NCBI GenBank assembly: GCA_030018435.1
Contig: JASEEY010000003.1
Coordinates: 1-64,000, forward strand
Length of the DNA stretch: 64,000 bases
Reading direction: 5' to 3'
DNA from: Methanocellales archaeon
GTDB lineage: Archaea; Halobacteriota; UBA148; JAUWXC01
The notes under the pieces were generated by a model. It saw only the letters and a program-made list of their open reading frames with translations, was not told where the DNA came from and did not search any database. Positions within the stretch are counted from its first letter, which is position 1; each line of letters begins with the position of its first letter. This document shows positions 25,861 to 35,468 of this stretch, in pieces. The position numbers and the translations under genes are program-made.

Positions 25861-26957
25861 CTGACTCTTTCTCCTTTTATGAACTCTTCTACCATCTGAC
25901 GCGCTACATCATCCGGAAACTGCTGCGGTGGCCTTTTCATGGTATATGCGGAGATGGAAATCAATGGTCCACCGATTTTTTTATCCAACGCCAATTTACA
26001 GCACCTGATGGCATCTATCGCACAACCTGCAGAATTGGGGGAATCCTCGACGCTCAGCCTCATCTCGAGGTTAACAGGTGTATCTCCGAACTTTCTGCCC
26101 TCGACCCTTATGAATGCCAACTTATTATCCAATAACCATGGCACATAATCGCTCGGACCTATGTGAATGTCATCGCCATTCATAGGGACGGGTAATTGAG
26201 ACTGTACGGATTCCGTTTTGCTGATCTTTTTACTAATCAGTCTTGACCTTTCCAGCATGTTTAGGAAGTCCGTATTTCCGCCAGTGTTTAGTTGGTACGT
26301 TCTATCGATTTTAACCCCTCTATCTGAGAATAATTTCGCCAAGGTTCTGTGAATCACGGTTGCGCCAACCTGTGACTTTACATCATCTCCAATTACTGGC
26401 AGCCCCTTTTTCTCAAACTTTTTTGCCCACTCCGGATCTGAAGCGATGAAAACTGGCATGCAATTGATTAATGCGACTTCTGCATCTAAACACGCTCTGG
26501 CATAATGCTTAGCAGCCTCCTCACTTCCGACAGGGAGATAGTTTAACAATATTTCTGCCCCGCTCTTTTTCAATTCATCTGCAACATCCACCGGCCTCTC
26601 TTCTGCAATGATGAACGTTCTATCATCTGGATAATCTCTCATATGGTCCGCAAACCCATCCAGTACAGGCCCCATTTTAACCTTTACACCTAGATCCGGA
26701 ATGTCATTACAAAATATCTTGGTGCAGTTCGGCTTTGCAAAAATCGCCTGCGACAGATCTTTTCCGACTTTTCTTTTATCGATATCGAAAGCTGTTACCG
26801 GTTTGATGTCGGAGATCTTGTATCCGCCCAAGACGTTGTGCATCAAGCCCGGAATCAATGCATCATTTGAGTTGACGTCCTTATAATAAAACAGACCTTG
26901 GATCAGGGAGGATGTACAGTTCCCTACCCCCGTGATTGCGATTTTTATCGCGCCCAA
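25857..26957 (-). CDS. ino1: myo-Inositol-1-phosphate synthase
   Basis: 366 aa. It converts glucose 6-phosphate to L-myo-inositol 1-phosphate with NAD. Rossmann motif ITGVGNCTSSLIQG at the N-terminus, then YLPVGSEEAAKHYARACLDAEVALINCMP, GDDVKSQVGATVIHRTL, NTGGNTDFLNM and a C-terminal block with SAGCAIDAIRCCKLALDKKIGGPL. It starts at TTG 26957 with GGTGAT five bases upstream; no ATG is available at the right place. Coupled to the AIP-synthase-like gene, so inositol goes into membrane lipid, and possibly into compatible solute. Confidence 0.94.
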   Translation of the reverse strand: MGAIKIAITGVGNCTSSLIQGLFYYKDVNSNDALIPGLMHNVLGGYKISDIKPVTAFDIDKRKVGKDLSQAIFAKPNCTKIFCNDIPDLGVKVKMGPVLDGFADHMRDYPDDRTFIIAEERPVDVADELKKSGAEILLNYLPVGSEEAAKHYARACLDAEVALINCMPVFIASDPEWAKKFEKKGLPVIGDDVKSQVGATVIHRTLAKLFSDRGVKIDRTYQLNTGGNTDFLNMLERSRLISKKISKTESVQSQLPVPMNGDDIHIGPSDYVPWLLDNKLAFIRVEGRKFGDTPVNLEMRLSVEDSPNSAGCAIDAIRCCKLALDKKIGGPLISISAYTMKRPPQQFPDDVARQMVEEFIKGERVR

Positions 26958-27033
26958 CTTATCACCATCGTCATACTCTCTAATCCTAAGAAGATATAAG
27001 ACTTATCAAGACGTTAAACTTGGATGTAGTACT

Positions 27034-28080
27034 ATGCGCGGCGAATTAATCGGCGACAGGGTCGTACTGGGCAAGGATGCGATCACAAAATTATACAGCA
27101 CCAGCTATTATGGACGCCCTAGGGAGAGCAAGCTTGAGCTATCCTTGGTAGAGGCTGCTTATTTGCTCGGAGAGGGGAAAATTTCGATTGTCTTGGATGA
27201 AAAACCTCTGGACTTTAAGGAGTTTTTTGAGGTCGCATCCACTCTGATGAAAAACTTCGAATTGAAGTACATCGTCTACAAAGACCTACGGGGGAGGGGG
27301 TATTATGTGCAGCCGAGTGTGACCGATTTTAGGATATATCCAAGGGGCGGAAAGCCAGGAAAGACACGTGCTGCATATTTCGTGCGCGTGGTCTCAGAAC
27401 GAGAGGCGCTGCCACTAGTGGATATAACGCGATATCTGGAGATTGCGGAAAACGTGCGAAAGCGAATCATCTTGGCCATCGTGGATGAAGAGAGTGACAC
27501 AACGTTTTATGATGTCAAAAAGACGGGCATGAAGGGCGAGACGAAGTTCGTAGATGGTAAGGGGGAGGGGACATTGTTAGAAGACAGGGTTATCGTGTGG
27601 ACTCCCATGCTAGCTAAGACGTTACACCAAAAAAGCTTTTTTGGAAAACCACTGGATGAAAAGCGATTGCAACTTTCCCTTGTTGAATCCGCGTATTTGA
27701 TAAAAAAGAAGGTTCTCAAGATTATGGATAGTGCTGGTAACGCCATCGATATTAAGAAATTCACCAAAAAGGCAGCCCAAATCGAGCCTCATTTCGGAAG
27801 AAAGTTCAAGGTCTACAAGAATTTGAGAGACAATGGAATGGTCGTCAAAACGGGTTTTAAATTTGGAAGCCATTTCCGCGTCTATGAGAAAGTGGAGTCT
27901 CTTGATAAATTGATACACTCGAAATATCTGGTGCACGCTATCCAAGGAGACCATGTATTTCTGTTGCCAGAGCTGTCAAGGGCGATACGACTTGCGCAGA
28001 GCGTCAGGAAGCGAATGATATTTGCATACGTAACCGATAAAAAGGTGGAGTACATCGACATAGGAAGGACCAAGCTATGA
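27034..28080 (+). CDS. endA: tRNA-splicing endonuclease, duplicated (two-unit) form
   Basis: 348 aa, twice the single unit. Both halves carry the same layout, [22 protein letters not shown] then [14 protein letters not shown] in the first (about residues 25-95) and [24 protein letters not shown] with [24 protein letters not shown] in the second (about 195-275). The second half keeps the catalytic Tyr-His-Lys set ([10 protein letters not shown]...HSKYLVHA); the first reads [21 protein letters not shown], without the His, so it is structural. This is the homodimeric Archaeoglobus-type enzyme, which cuts bulge-helix-bulge introns. ATGA overlap with trpS. Confidence 0.94.
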   Translation: MRGELIGDRVVLGKDAITKLYSTSYYGRPRESKLELSLVEAAYLLGEGKISIVLDEKPLDFKEFFEVASTLMKNFELKYIVYKDLRGRGYYVQPSVTDFRIYPRGGKPGKTRAAYFVRVVSEREALPLVDITRYLEIAENVRKRIILAIVDEESDTTFYDVKKTGMKGETKFVDGKGEGTLLEDRVIVWTPMLAKTLHQKSFFGKPLDEKRLQLSLVESAYLIKKKVLKIMDSAGNAIDIKKFTKKAAQIEPHFGRKFKVYKNLRDNGMVVKTGFKFGSHFRVYEKVESLDKLIHSKYLVHAIQGDHVFLLPELSRAIRLAQSVRKRMIFAYVTDKKVEYIDIGRTKL

Positions 28081-29375
28081 AGCGCAGAATGAGACTCGAT
28101 CCATGGGGCGCGGTGGAGATAAAAGATTATTCAAAGTTATTTGACGAGTTTGGCATCTCGCCTTTTGAGGATGTTTTGCCCGATGTGCCCAATCCCCATA
28201 AATACATGAGACGACGCATCATCTTTGGTCACAGGGATTATCACCTGATATTGAATGCGATGAAGAGTGGTGCGCCATTCGCTGTCATGAGCGGATTCAT
28301 GCCATCCGGTCGCGTCCATCTCGGTCATAAAATGGTGATGGACGAAATCATATGGCACCAGCAGATGGGTGCCCAGACGTTCTTTGCTGTTGCAGACATG
28401 GAGGCGCATTCGGTTCGAAACATATCCTGGAAGGAGTGCGCTGAAGTTGGCAAAGACTACATACTCAGTTTGATCGCACTCGGCTTTCAACCAGATGGTC
28501 ACATCTATTTTCAATCGAAAAGTACCATCGTAAGAGACCTTGCATTTGAGCTTGGAGTCGAAGCAAATCTGTCCGAACTAAGTGCCATCTACGGTTTTTC
28601 CAGTGAAACCCACATCTCGCATATGTTGAGCACGCTGGTCCAGAGCGCGGACATTTTGCATCCTCAGCTGACCGAATTTGGTGGACCCAAGCCTGTCGTG
28701 ATTCCTGTTGGAGCAGATCAGGATCCGCACATTCGCCTGACGAGGGATATCGCGAACAGGATGAGAATGTTCAAGGTAGAGGCGCGCAACGGACACATCA
28801 GCATAAGGGCTAAAATCGCGAATAAAGCAGCCATGCATGACATCGCGGGGAGAATAGATGGTAAGATTAAGGTATACGCTGAGCATGTGGACGTTTATGG
28901 AAATGCCGATATCGACAAAATCGCGTCGATTGTGCGCGCTGTAGAAATTGAACACGGGGGCTATGGCTTTTATCCCCCTGCATCAACGTATCACCGCTTC
29001 ATGAGCGGTCTGACCGGCGGCAAGATGTCCAGCGCGGTTCCAGACAGCATCATAGGGCTTACAGAGTCTCCTGAAACCGCCGCTGCAAAAGTGAAAAAAG
29101 CGAAGACGGGGGGCAAGGTCACCCTGACAGAGCAGCGCCGCTCCGGCGGTGAGCCCCAAAATTGCACGGTATACGAGTTGCTGCTGTTCCACCTGATCGA
29201 AGACGATAAGCAAGTCGCAGAGGTATACAACGAGTGCAGGGAGGGCAAGCGCACCTGCGGAAAGTGCAAGGCGCTCGCAGCCGAATTAATGGTCAAATTC
29301 CTGAAGGAACATCAAGACAAGCGAGAGCGCGCAAAAGGGCAGTTAGAGAAGTTTGGGTTAAATAATACAAAGTGA
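28077..29375 (+). CDS. trpS: Tryptophanyl-tRNA synthetase
   Basis: 432 aa. Archaeal/eukaryotic-type TrpRS. HIGH motif as [11 protein letters not shown] (about residues 76-86), KMSKS as [11 protein letters not shown] (about 310-320). The N-terminus [26 protein letters not shown] is typical of the archaeal enzyme. The start overlaps endA as ATGA. Monomer unit joined with endA in a tRNA-biogenesis operon. Confidence 0.96.
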   Translation: MKRRMRLDPWGAVEIKDYSKLFDEFGISPFEDVLPDVPNPHKYMRRRIIFGHRDYHLILNAMKSGAPFAVMSGFMPSGRVHLGHKMVMDEIIWHQQMGAQTFFAVADMEAHSVRNISWKECAEVGKDYILSLIALGFQPDGHIYFQSKSTIVRDLAFELGVEANLSELSAIYGFSSETHISHMLSTLVQSADILHPQLTEFGGPKPVVIPVGADQDPHIRLTRDIANRMRMFKVEARNGHISIRAKIANKAAMHDIAGRIDGKIKVYAEHVDVYGNADIDKIASIVRAVEIEHGGYGFYPPASTYHRFMSGLTGGKMSSAVPDSIIGLTESPETAAAKVKKAKTGGKVTLTEQRRSGGEPQNCTVYELLLFHLIEDDKQVAEVYNECREGKRTCGKCKALAAELMVKFLKEHQDKRERAKGQLEKFGLNNTK

Positions 29376-29397
29376 TAAAAAATAAAGGGGGTGAAAA

Positions 29398-29772
29398 ATG
29401 ACACCAATAGAGATAATGGCCCTTATTGTTGCGTTGTTTGCGGGTATTAAGATGCTCGTGACTTTGATAAATCCAAAATATTGGAAGAATACCGTGACGA
29501 AGAGGTCTTGGGCAAACCCAACTCTGACAAGTCTAGTATCGCTAGTATTGACAGTGGTTACTTTAGCGTTCTTACTTAGGGAATTGACCATTGTCCAGAT
29601 TTTTGCAGTAATGTTATTCGCAATGGGTTTGATCATGCTCGGATTTGCGCCCTATTCCAAAGAAATGCTGGTACTGGAAGACAAAATGTTCAAGCAAAAA
29701 GAGAAAGGATGGCTTGCAGGATTAGTTTGGGCCGTCTTGACAATTTGGGTACTTTATGCACTTTTTGCTTAA
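29398..29772 (+). CDS. Small four-helix membrane protein
   Basis: 124 aa, preceded by a very strong GGGGGTGA at 29388-29395. Hydrophobic helices at about residues 5-25, 45-63, 66-85 and 105-123. Between the second and third is LLRELTIVQIF; a charged amphipathic stretch (YSKEMLVLEDKMFKQKEK) precedes the last helix. Family not recognised. It follows trpS by 22 bp and may be cotranscribed, but its own ribosome site suggests independent high expression. Confidence 0.7.
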   Translation: MTPIEIMALIVALFAGIKMLVTLINPKYWKNTVTKRSWANPTLTSLVSLVLTVVTLAFLLRELTIVQIFAVMLFAMGLIMLGFAPYSKEMLVLEDKMFKQKEKGWLAGLVWAVLTIWVLYALFA

Positions 29773-29781
29773 TCATCTTGA

Positions 29782-30261
29782 CTAAATACTTATTTCTAAT
29801 ATACTCCATGCAATTGTCAAAACTATTCCCACTCCAATTAGACAACCGCTCATTTTTCCCATAGAAGAGCTCAGAGGGGTTCTCGCTTCTTCAATCCCGT
29901 GTTTTCTTAAATACTCTGCCATTCTTCCTTCAAACAATCCTGCGAATCCATCGGTGATCGAATCCCCCACTGCACCTCCAACAATTGCGCCAAGTACTCC
30001 TGCAAAACTTGCCCCTATTAATGCTGCAATTCCTAAAATTCCCGTATCGATTGCTCCAAATACGATATCGGCGCCGGTCGATTTTATCGTTCTCCCAGAA
30101 ATTCTCAACGGAATCCAAGGAATAAAGCCCAATAGGATTATCGCTGGGCCAATCGCTCTCGTGTTGTAGATTGTAAAAGAGATAACGCTAATTACTACAA
30201 TCGAAATTATTATTACACTTGTTGATGCTGGGATTAACCCCTGTTTTTTCATAGTTGTCAC
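29782..30261 (-). CDS. Glycine-rich membrane protein
   Basis: 159 aa from GTG 30261 (ATG 30252 also possible). Helices at about residues 13-32 and 36-50, then a glycine-rich segment (FGAIDTGILGIAALIGASFAGVLGAIVGGAVGDSITDGFAGLFEG, about 68-112) that could insert as a hairpin, a charged linker (RMAEYLRKHGIEEARTP) and a C-terminal helix. Such Gly-rich paired helices are seen in glycine-zipper membrane proteins. GTGA overlap with the next gene upstream. Function unknown. Confidence 0.7.
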   Translation of the reverse strand: MTTMKKQGLIPASTSVIIISIVVISVISFTIYNTRAIGPAIILLGFIPWIPLRISGRTIKSTGADIVFGAIDTGILGIAALIGASFAGVLGAIVGGAVGDSITDGFAGLFEGRMAEYLRKHGIEEARTPLSSSMGKMSGCLIGVGIVLTIAWSILEISI

Positions 30262-30578
30262 CCAAAAATCATGCCCATGCCCGTTGCAGCCGAGTCATCT
30301 TCAGCTTTGATCTTTTTAACTATCTCTTTAGCCTCTTTTTCAGGCACCTTTTCGAGGGGCAGGTCTGCAAACAATTCGTCCACTCTTTTCATCATCTCTG
30401 GCGTGCCGCGTATGTACAAGAAATAACCTTTGCGAGTGGAGTCAAGGAGCTTGCATTCTCGTATGGTGTAATCCGCCCGTTTTATGAGGTCTTCCTGTAA
30501 CACTTCCTCAACATCCTTCTTTGCATCGTAATCGTAGAAATATAATATCTCCAAGTCGTTTTCCTCCTGGACTATCAA
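30258..30578 (-). CDS. Conserved-looking small soluble protein
   Basis: 106 aa, mostly charged alpha/beta (LEILYFYDYDAKKDVEEVLQEDLIKRADYTIREC, then GYFLYIRGTPEMMKRVDELFADLPLEKVPEKEAKEIVKKIKAE) with a flexible Gly-Met-rich tail. No family recognised. It is translationally coupled (GTGA) to the Gly-rich membrane protein downstream, so the two may form a membrane protein plus cytosolic partner. Divergent from pheS. Confidence 0.65.
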   Translation of the reverse strand: MIVQEENDLEILYFYDYDAKKDVEEVLQEDLIKRADYTIRECKLLDSTRKGYFLYIRGTPEMMKRVDELFADLPLEKVPEKEAKEIVKKIKAEDDSAATGMGMIFG

Positions 30579-30660
30579 CGTCGTTATGCGTTGATAAACT
30601 TTTTCAATTCCAGTAGTTACAAATATAAGCGTTATCCTTTATGGGTTAGGGAGTATGACT

Positions 30661-32178
30661 ATGGCTAGCCCGAATAAGCCAAGCGCTTTAACCGCTAATG
30701 AGAAACGCGTACTACTGGCACTGAGCAAAATCAAATCCGCAGATCTGCAGAAACTTGCCATTGCATCAGGACTCCAAGTTGATGCCGCGATGCAGGTAGC
30801 ATTTTTGCTGGCGAAAAAAGGTCTTGCGAACATCGTAGAAGAAATGCTCGCGCTTTATTCACTCACTCCCGAAGGGGAATTGCATGCCCGGCAAGGTCTT
30901 CCAGAGCAGCGCATTCTTGCGTATACAAAGGACAAGCCTATAACCTTGAGTGAGTTAAAGAAGGCTTTCGCGGATAAAGAGATCAGCATTGCGCTGGGAT
31001 GGCTGAGGCGGAAAGGGTTAGCATCAATCAGAAAAAAGGACAAAAAAATCATCATAGAACCTTTTAAAACCCGTGAAAAAGACCTTCAAGAGGAGATTTT
31101 ACGCTACCTGCTCGCGCACCAGCCCGAGGACCTCGCAAGTTACTCATCTGCGACGGTTCAAGAGCTGCTGGGGCGAGATTTGATCCGTTGTACTGAGAGA
31201 ACATCTCGCCTAATTGCCATTACCAACGAAGGGCGCAAACTCGTTCGAAAGGGCATTGAAATTGAAGAAGATGTTGGACAATTAACGCCGGATTTGATCA
31301 GATCAGGCGAATGGAAAAAAAAGTGTCTGCGCCCGTATGACATACATGCACCTTCCATGCGCATTTTCGCTGCCAAGAAGCATCCTTACCAGCGTTTGCT
31401 CGATGAGATGCGTCAGATATTTCTCGAAATGGGGTTTGAGGAGATCAGAGGCGATATCATACAGACATCTTTCTGGAACTTTGACGCGCTGTTTCAGCCG
31501 CAGGACCATCCTGCCAGGGAGATGCAGGACACGTTTTATCTCGATTCCAAGGGGGAATTGCCTGGCGAATACGTGCGGAACGTAAAAGATGTGCACGAGC
31601 ACGGCGGCGATATCGGTTCAACTGGCTGGGGTGGTCACTGGAGTAAAGAGCTTGCAAAAGCCAATGTGCTTAGAACGCACACCACCACGCTTACTATCAG
31701 ACATCTCGCTGAAAATCCAAACCCACCGGTCAAGGCATTCTGCATTGGCAGGGTTTACAGGCGCGAGGCCATCGATGCAACGCACCTTCCTGAGTTTGAG
31801 CAATTGGAGGGTGTGGTGATGGACGAAGGTGTTTCCTTCAGAAATCTGTTGGGGTGTCTGGCTGAGTTTTACCATAGGATGGGTTTCGCAGATGTGCGAT
31901 TTCGCCCGGGATATTTCCCCTATACAGAGCCGTCGGTCGAGCCTGAAGTGCACGTGCCGGAATTAGGCTGGATTGAACTGGGCGGTGCGGGCATATTCAG
32001 GCGTGAGGTAACCGCTCCGCTGGGAATCAAGCATCCAGTGTTAGCATGGGGCTTAGGAGTCAGCAGATTGGCAATGTTGCGCTTGGGTCTAAGAGACCTG
32101 AGAGATTTGTACAATCCAGATATTGACTGGCTCAGGAGGTACCCTATCTCTCAATTGAGCGATGGTAAAAATGAGTGA
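30661..32178 (+). CDS. pheS: Phenylalanyl-tRNA synthetase alpha subunit
   Basis: 505 aa, archaeal/cytosolic type with N-terminal winged-helix DNA-binding-fold repeats (about residues 1-200, KRVLLALSKIKSADLQKLA and later VQELLGRDLI). The class II catalytic domain is at about 240-500: motif 2 FCIGRVYRREAIDATHLPEFEQLEGVV and motif 3 GAGIFRREVTAPLGIKHPVLAWGLGVSRLAMLRLG. ATG 30661 has GGGAG 8 bases upstream; ATG 30655 is the alternative. The partner pheT follows but is separated by an unusual DUF3800 gene. Confidence 0.95.
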   Translation: MASPNKPSALTANEKRVLLALSKIKSADLQKLAIASGLQVDAAMQVAFLLAKKGLANIVEEMLALYSLTPEGELHARQGLPEQRILAYTKDKPITLSELKKAFADKEISIALGWLRRKGLASIRKKDKKIIIEPFKTREKDLQEEILRYLLAHQPEDLASYSSATVQELLGRDLIRCTERTSRLIAITNEGRKLVRKGIEIEEDVGQLTPDLIRSGEWKKKCLRPYDIHAPSMRIFAAKKHPYQRLLDEMRQIFLEMGFEEIRGDIIQTSFWNFDALFQPQDHPAREMQDTFYLDSKGELPGEYVRNVKDVHEHGGDIGSTGWGGHWSKELAKANVLRTHTTTLTIRHLAENPNPPVKAFCIGRVYRREAIDATHLPEFEQLEGVVMDEGVSFRNLLGCLAEFYHRMGFADVRFRPGYFPYTEPSVEPEVHVPELGWIELGGAGIFRREVTAPLGIKHPVLAWGLGVSRLAMLRLGLRDLRDLYNPDIDWLRRYPISQLSDGKNE

Positions 32179-32219
32179 CGATGAAATAAGGATCGTATAA
32201 GAAGGCGTTGGGTGAACCA

Positions 32220-33017
32220 ATGAAAATTTATCTCGATGAATCGGGTGATTTGGGGTTCGGTTCCAGAGCATCGAAATACTTCGTATTAGCAGCGCTCCTC
32301 GTTAGAAGCCCGCCCCAAATTAAGAAGTGCTTCACAAAAGTCAGAAGGCAAAAACTCCCCAAAAAATACAAAAAGACGCCAGAATTGAAATTTCACAATT
32401 CCAGCTCTACTATCAAAAGGCGCATCCTTGAACGTATAGCTGACACAGATACCGATATTGCATATGCTGTGTTGCGCAAGCATCAAGTGCGTAAGAGTCT
32501 CCGAGACAAACAATCTATCATATATAATTATGTGAGCGGATCACTACTTTCTAAAATCATCACCGAGTATCGGCTTAAGGGAACCGTGAATGTATTTGTC
32601 GATAAATCTCTTTATGGACTACAAAGGGAGAGTTTTGATCAATATCTCACGTGGAGAGCGCTGATGAGTGACCATACCGGAGAGCTAGATATAAGACCGC
32701 CAAAGATTATTCATGCGGATTCTAAGCAGGATCCATGTATTCAAGCAGTGGACTTTGTTGCTGGTGCGATACATTGCAAATATCGTGATAAAAAAGATGC
32801 CTATTATCAAAAAATTAAGTCCAGAGTCTCTATAGCACTCGACTTTTTTGAGGGGAAAGGTAAAAGTTATATAGTGAACCCTTCCCTACTTCGTCCCACC
32901 CGCCTCAGGGCGGCCTCATCCTTTTCGGAAAGGACTTACTCACCAATAACATCAATACGATTAGTAAGACTTAAGACTTTCGTTGGACTTCAAAGGGTGT
33001 TAGCATGCCAGTTATAA
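32220..33017 (+). CDS. DUF3800 protein inserted between pheS and pheT
   Basis: 265 aa from ATG 32220. It opens with the DUF3800 signature IYLDESGDLGFGSRASKYFVLAALLV; ELKFHNSS, VFVDKSLYG and the C-terminal DSKQDPCIQAVDFVAGAIHCKY complete the family pattern. The acidic residues (D7, E8, D near VFVDKS, D in QAVDF) resemble an RNase-H-like metal site. DUF3800 genes are often found among phage, defence and mobile cargo. The last 40 codons cover two short inverted repeats (32898-32911 and 32920-32935) and overlap pheT by 13 bp, so the insertion lies inside what is normally a contiguous pheST pair. Confidence 0.88.
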   Translation: MKIYLDESGDLGFGSRASKYFVLAALLVRSPPQIKKCFTKVRRQKLPKKYKKTPELKFHNSSSTIKRRILERIADTDTDIAYAVLRKHQVRKSLRDKQSIIYNYVSGSLLSKIITEYRLKGTVNVFVDKSLYGLQRESFDQYLTWRALMSDHTGELDIRPPKIIHADSKQDPCIQAVDFVAGAIHCKYRDKKDAYYQKIKSRVSIALDFFEGKGKSYIVNPSLLRPTRLRAASSFSERTYSPITSIRLVRLKTFVGLQRVLACQL

Positions 33018-34612
33018 CTCTGCGATATGATGATCTGGAAAAATTGGTTGGCGCCGACAAGGATCCTATTCTCAAGCAAATACCCATGATCGGCGCTGAC
33101 ATCGAGCGCATTGAGGATGAGTATGCCGACGTCGAATTCTTCCCAGATAGACCAGATCTCTTTTCCGTCGAGGGCGTTGCAAGAGCGATGAGAGGTTTTC
33201 TTGGCATCGAGACGGGGTTGTGCAAGTATGATGTCAAAAAGTCGAACATATCAATCACAATTGAAAAATCCGTCAAGCCAATCAGACCTTGCCTTACCTG
33301 CGCAGTCGTGCGTGGACTGCATCTTGATCCCGGCTCTATTGAATCGTTGATGACGCTACAGGAAGATCTGCACTGGGGACTAGGACGCGACAGGAAGAAA
33401 ATATCCATCGGTGTCCATGACATATCCAAGGTCGAGCCTCCGTTTGTGTACAAGGCAGTTGATGCTAGCATGGAATTTGTTCCGCTGGACTTCGACAAAA
33501 AGATGTCAATGCGCGCTATTCTCGAGAAACATCCAAAAGGGGTTCAGTTTGCGCATATTTTGGAGGGGGCGAAGCGCTATCCACTAATAGCGGATGCTAA
33601 AAACAACGTGCTATCATTCCCTCCGATCATCAATGGCGCATTGACCGCGGTCACAGAAGAAACGACAGATGTGTTCGTAGAAGTAACAGGCATAGATGCA
33701 TCCGTGGCAATGGCACTCAATATTGTGGTCACCGCGCTGGCGGAAAGGGGTGCCAAAATAGAATCGGTTGAGATCGCTTCGGATGGGAAGAGTGTTGTTA
33801 CACCAAACCTGTCGCCGACGAGCAGAAAACTCAGCGTAAGCGAGGTGAACTCACTTCTTGGTATCGCTTTAAATGCAGGACAAATCGCTAGGGAATTGGA
33901 AAAAATGAGGTTTGGTGCAGTTGCTAGGGGAGAAACGATAGATGTTGCCATACCTGCATACAGGGCTGACATACTGCATAATTGGGATCTGATCGAGGAT
34001 ATCGCCATTGGATATGGATTTGACAAATTCAAGCCCGAACTTCCCGAAACCCCTACGATAGGTAAGACACATCCTATTGAAGACAAACTTGCATTGCTCA
34101 GAGAAATCATGGTCGGTCTGGGATTTTTTGAGATCACGACATTTACTCTAACGAATGAGCGGGTGCACTTTGACATGATGAATCGCCCTAGAGCAAAAGC
34201 CACAAAGGTCAGGCATCCTATCAGCGAGGAACACACGATGATTCGCTCAATTCTCTTACCAAATCTGATGAGCGTGTTATCACAGAACAAACACGTCGAG
34301 ATGCCGCAAAGAATCTTTGAGGTGGGAGATGTCATCATCGATTCCAAGGATGTGCAAAAATTAGCTGGTGTTTCAACACATTCTGCGGCAAACTTCGCCG
34401 AGATAAAATCCATCGTCGACGTCGTGCTGAGGGAACTTGGTCTCGAATATGAAATTATTGAATCCGATGATACCGCATTTTTAGAAGGGCGAAGAGCATC
34501 TATTTTGATCAGGAGAAGGAACATCGGAGTGTTCGGAGAGATTCATCCAGATGTCATCCTCAATTTCGGCTTGGATCACCCTGTCGTGGCATTTGAAATG
34601 GAGATACGTTAG
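33005..34612 (+). CDS. pheT: Phenylalanyl-tRNA synthetase beta subunit
   Basis: 535 aa, short archaeal/eukaryotic type without the bacterial N-terminal extension. Blocks: LRYDDLEKLVG, the B3/B4 editing domain (RPCLTCAVVRGL, GVHDISKVEPPFVYKAV, YPLIADAKNNVLSFPPIINGALTAV), B5 DNA-binding-like fold (LSVSEVNSLLGI) and the class II-like core (GFDKFKPELPETPTIG, GLGFFEITTFTLTN, HPISEEHTMIRSILLPNLMSVL). It starts at ATG 33005, inside the end of the DUF3800 gene, so it now depends on readthrough transcription or an internal promoter. Convergent with the rhomboid gene. Confidence 0.95.
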   Translation: MPVITLRYDDLEKLVGADKDPILKQIPMIGADIERIEDEYADVEFFPDRPDLFSVEGVARAMRGFLGIETGLCKYDVKKSNISITIEKSVKPIRPCLTCAVVRGLHLDPGSIESLMTLQEDLHWGLGRDRKKISIGVHDISKVEPPFVYKAVDASMEFVPLDFDKKMSMRAILEKHPKGVQFAHILEGAKRYPLIADAKNNVLSFPPIINGALTAVTEETTDVFVEVTGIDASVAMALNIVVTALAERGAKIESVEIASDGKSVVTPNLSPTSRKLSVSEVNSLLGIALNAGQIARELEKMRFGAVARGETIDVAIPAYRADILHNWDLIEDIAIGYGFDKFKPELPETPTIGKTHPIEDKLALLREIMVGLGFFEITTFTLTNERVHFDMMNRPRAKATKVRHPISEEHTMIRSILLPNLMSVLSQNKHVEMPQRIFEVGDVIIDSKDVQKLAGVSTHSAANFAEIKSIVDVVLRELGLEYEIIESDDTAFLEGRRASILIRRRNIGVFGEIHPDVILNFGLDHPVVAFEMEIR

Positions 34613-35379
34613 AAGCCGAGGTAAGGCGTTCGTCTGAGACTCCTTTTTAGCCTCATCCCATAAACTATACCCACCAAGAGACCGCTTAAATGAGCTGCGT
34701 GCGCTATCATGTCTCCCGAACCCATCAGCAGGAAGTCCATTATCGCAAATAAGATGACAGCATGCGTGATTTTCATCGGAATGAGGTATACGAATACGAT
34801 GATGTATGGTGCGATTACAGCGAGACAACCAAATATGCCATATAATGCGCCGCTTGCGCCCACCACAGGACTGGAAGATGTGAGTACATGTCCGACGCCA
34901 GCTATGATACCTGATCCAAGGTATATCTCGAGGAACGTCTTGCTTCCGATTAAACTCTCAAGTCTGGGCCCGAAGAAGAAGAGAAACAGCATGTTGAAAA
35001 GCAGGTGCACAAAGTTGGCGTGCAAAAACATATACGTTAACAGCGTCCAAGGTCTTGCGATTACATGAGTTGGGTATAAGGCGAACATTTCATTGTACGG
35101 TGGAAATATCTGCAAGAAGAAAGATGCCACGCATATCATTAAAATCGCCTGAGAATAACTGTATATGGGCAAGGAAATCTTTGGGCGCGTGATTTTGACC
35201 TCTCTGGAAATGGGAGAATATATGATGCCCTTGGAAGTGTTCCTTAGCCCTGCCAAACCGGGGCAGTGATGTTTTTCTGGTAGCCTGTGCTCTACGCAGA
35301 ATGCATCACCGCAGAATTTGCAAGTGAACGGCATGTATTCTTCCCGCCCACATATCATACATCTTTTCATGTTCATCAT
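34609..35379 (-). CDS. Rhomboid-family membrane protease with AN1-type zinc finger
   Basis: 256 aa. N-terminal zinc finger CMICGREEYMPFTCKFCGDAFCVEHRLPEKHHC (AN1 type, residues 7-40), then a six-helix rhomboid core. The catalytic Ser lies in GASGALYGIFG (GxSG, about residue 163) and the second-helix HxxxN motif in HANFVHLLFNMLFL; the catalytic His falls in MIAHAAHLSGLLVG. A zinc finger fused to an intramembrane protease recurs in archaea. Substrate unknown. Convergent with pheT (4 bp overlap). Confidence 0.93.
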   Translation of the reverse strand: MMNMKRCMICGREEYMPFTCKFCGDAFCVEHRLPEKHHCPGLAGLRNTSKGIIYSPISREVKITRPKISLPIYSYSQAILMICVASFFLQIFPPYNEMFALYPTHVIARPWTLLTYMFLHANFVHLLFNMLFLFFFGPRLESLIGSKTFLEIYLGSGIIAGVGHVLTSSSPVVGASGALYGIFGCLAVIAPYIIVFVYLIPMKITHAVILFAIMDFLLMGSGDMIAHAAHLSGLLVGIVYGMRLKRSLRRTPYLGF

Positions 35380-35468
35380 CGATTTTATGCGATTACTTAT
35401 TACAACAAATAAAGATTGCTTTAAAACAACACTTTTTTACCATCAGCGCGCGATACTCCCCTAGAACC

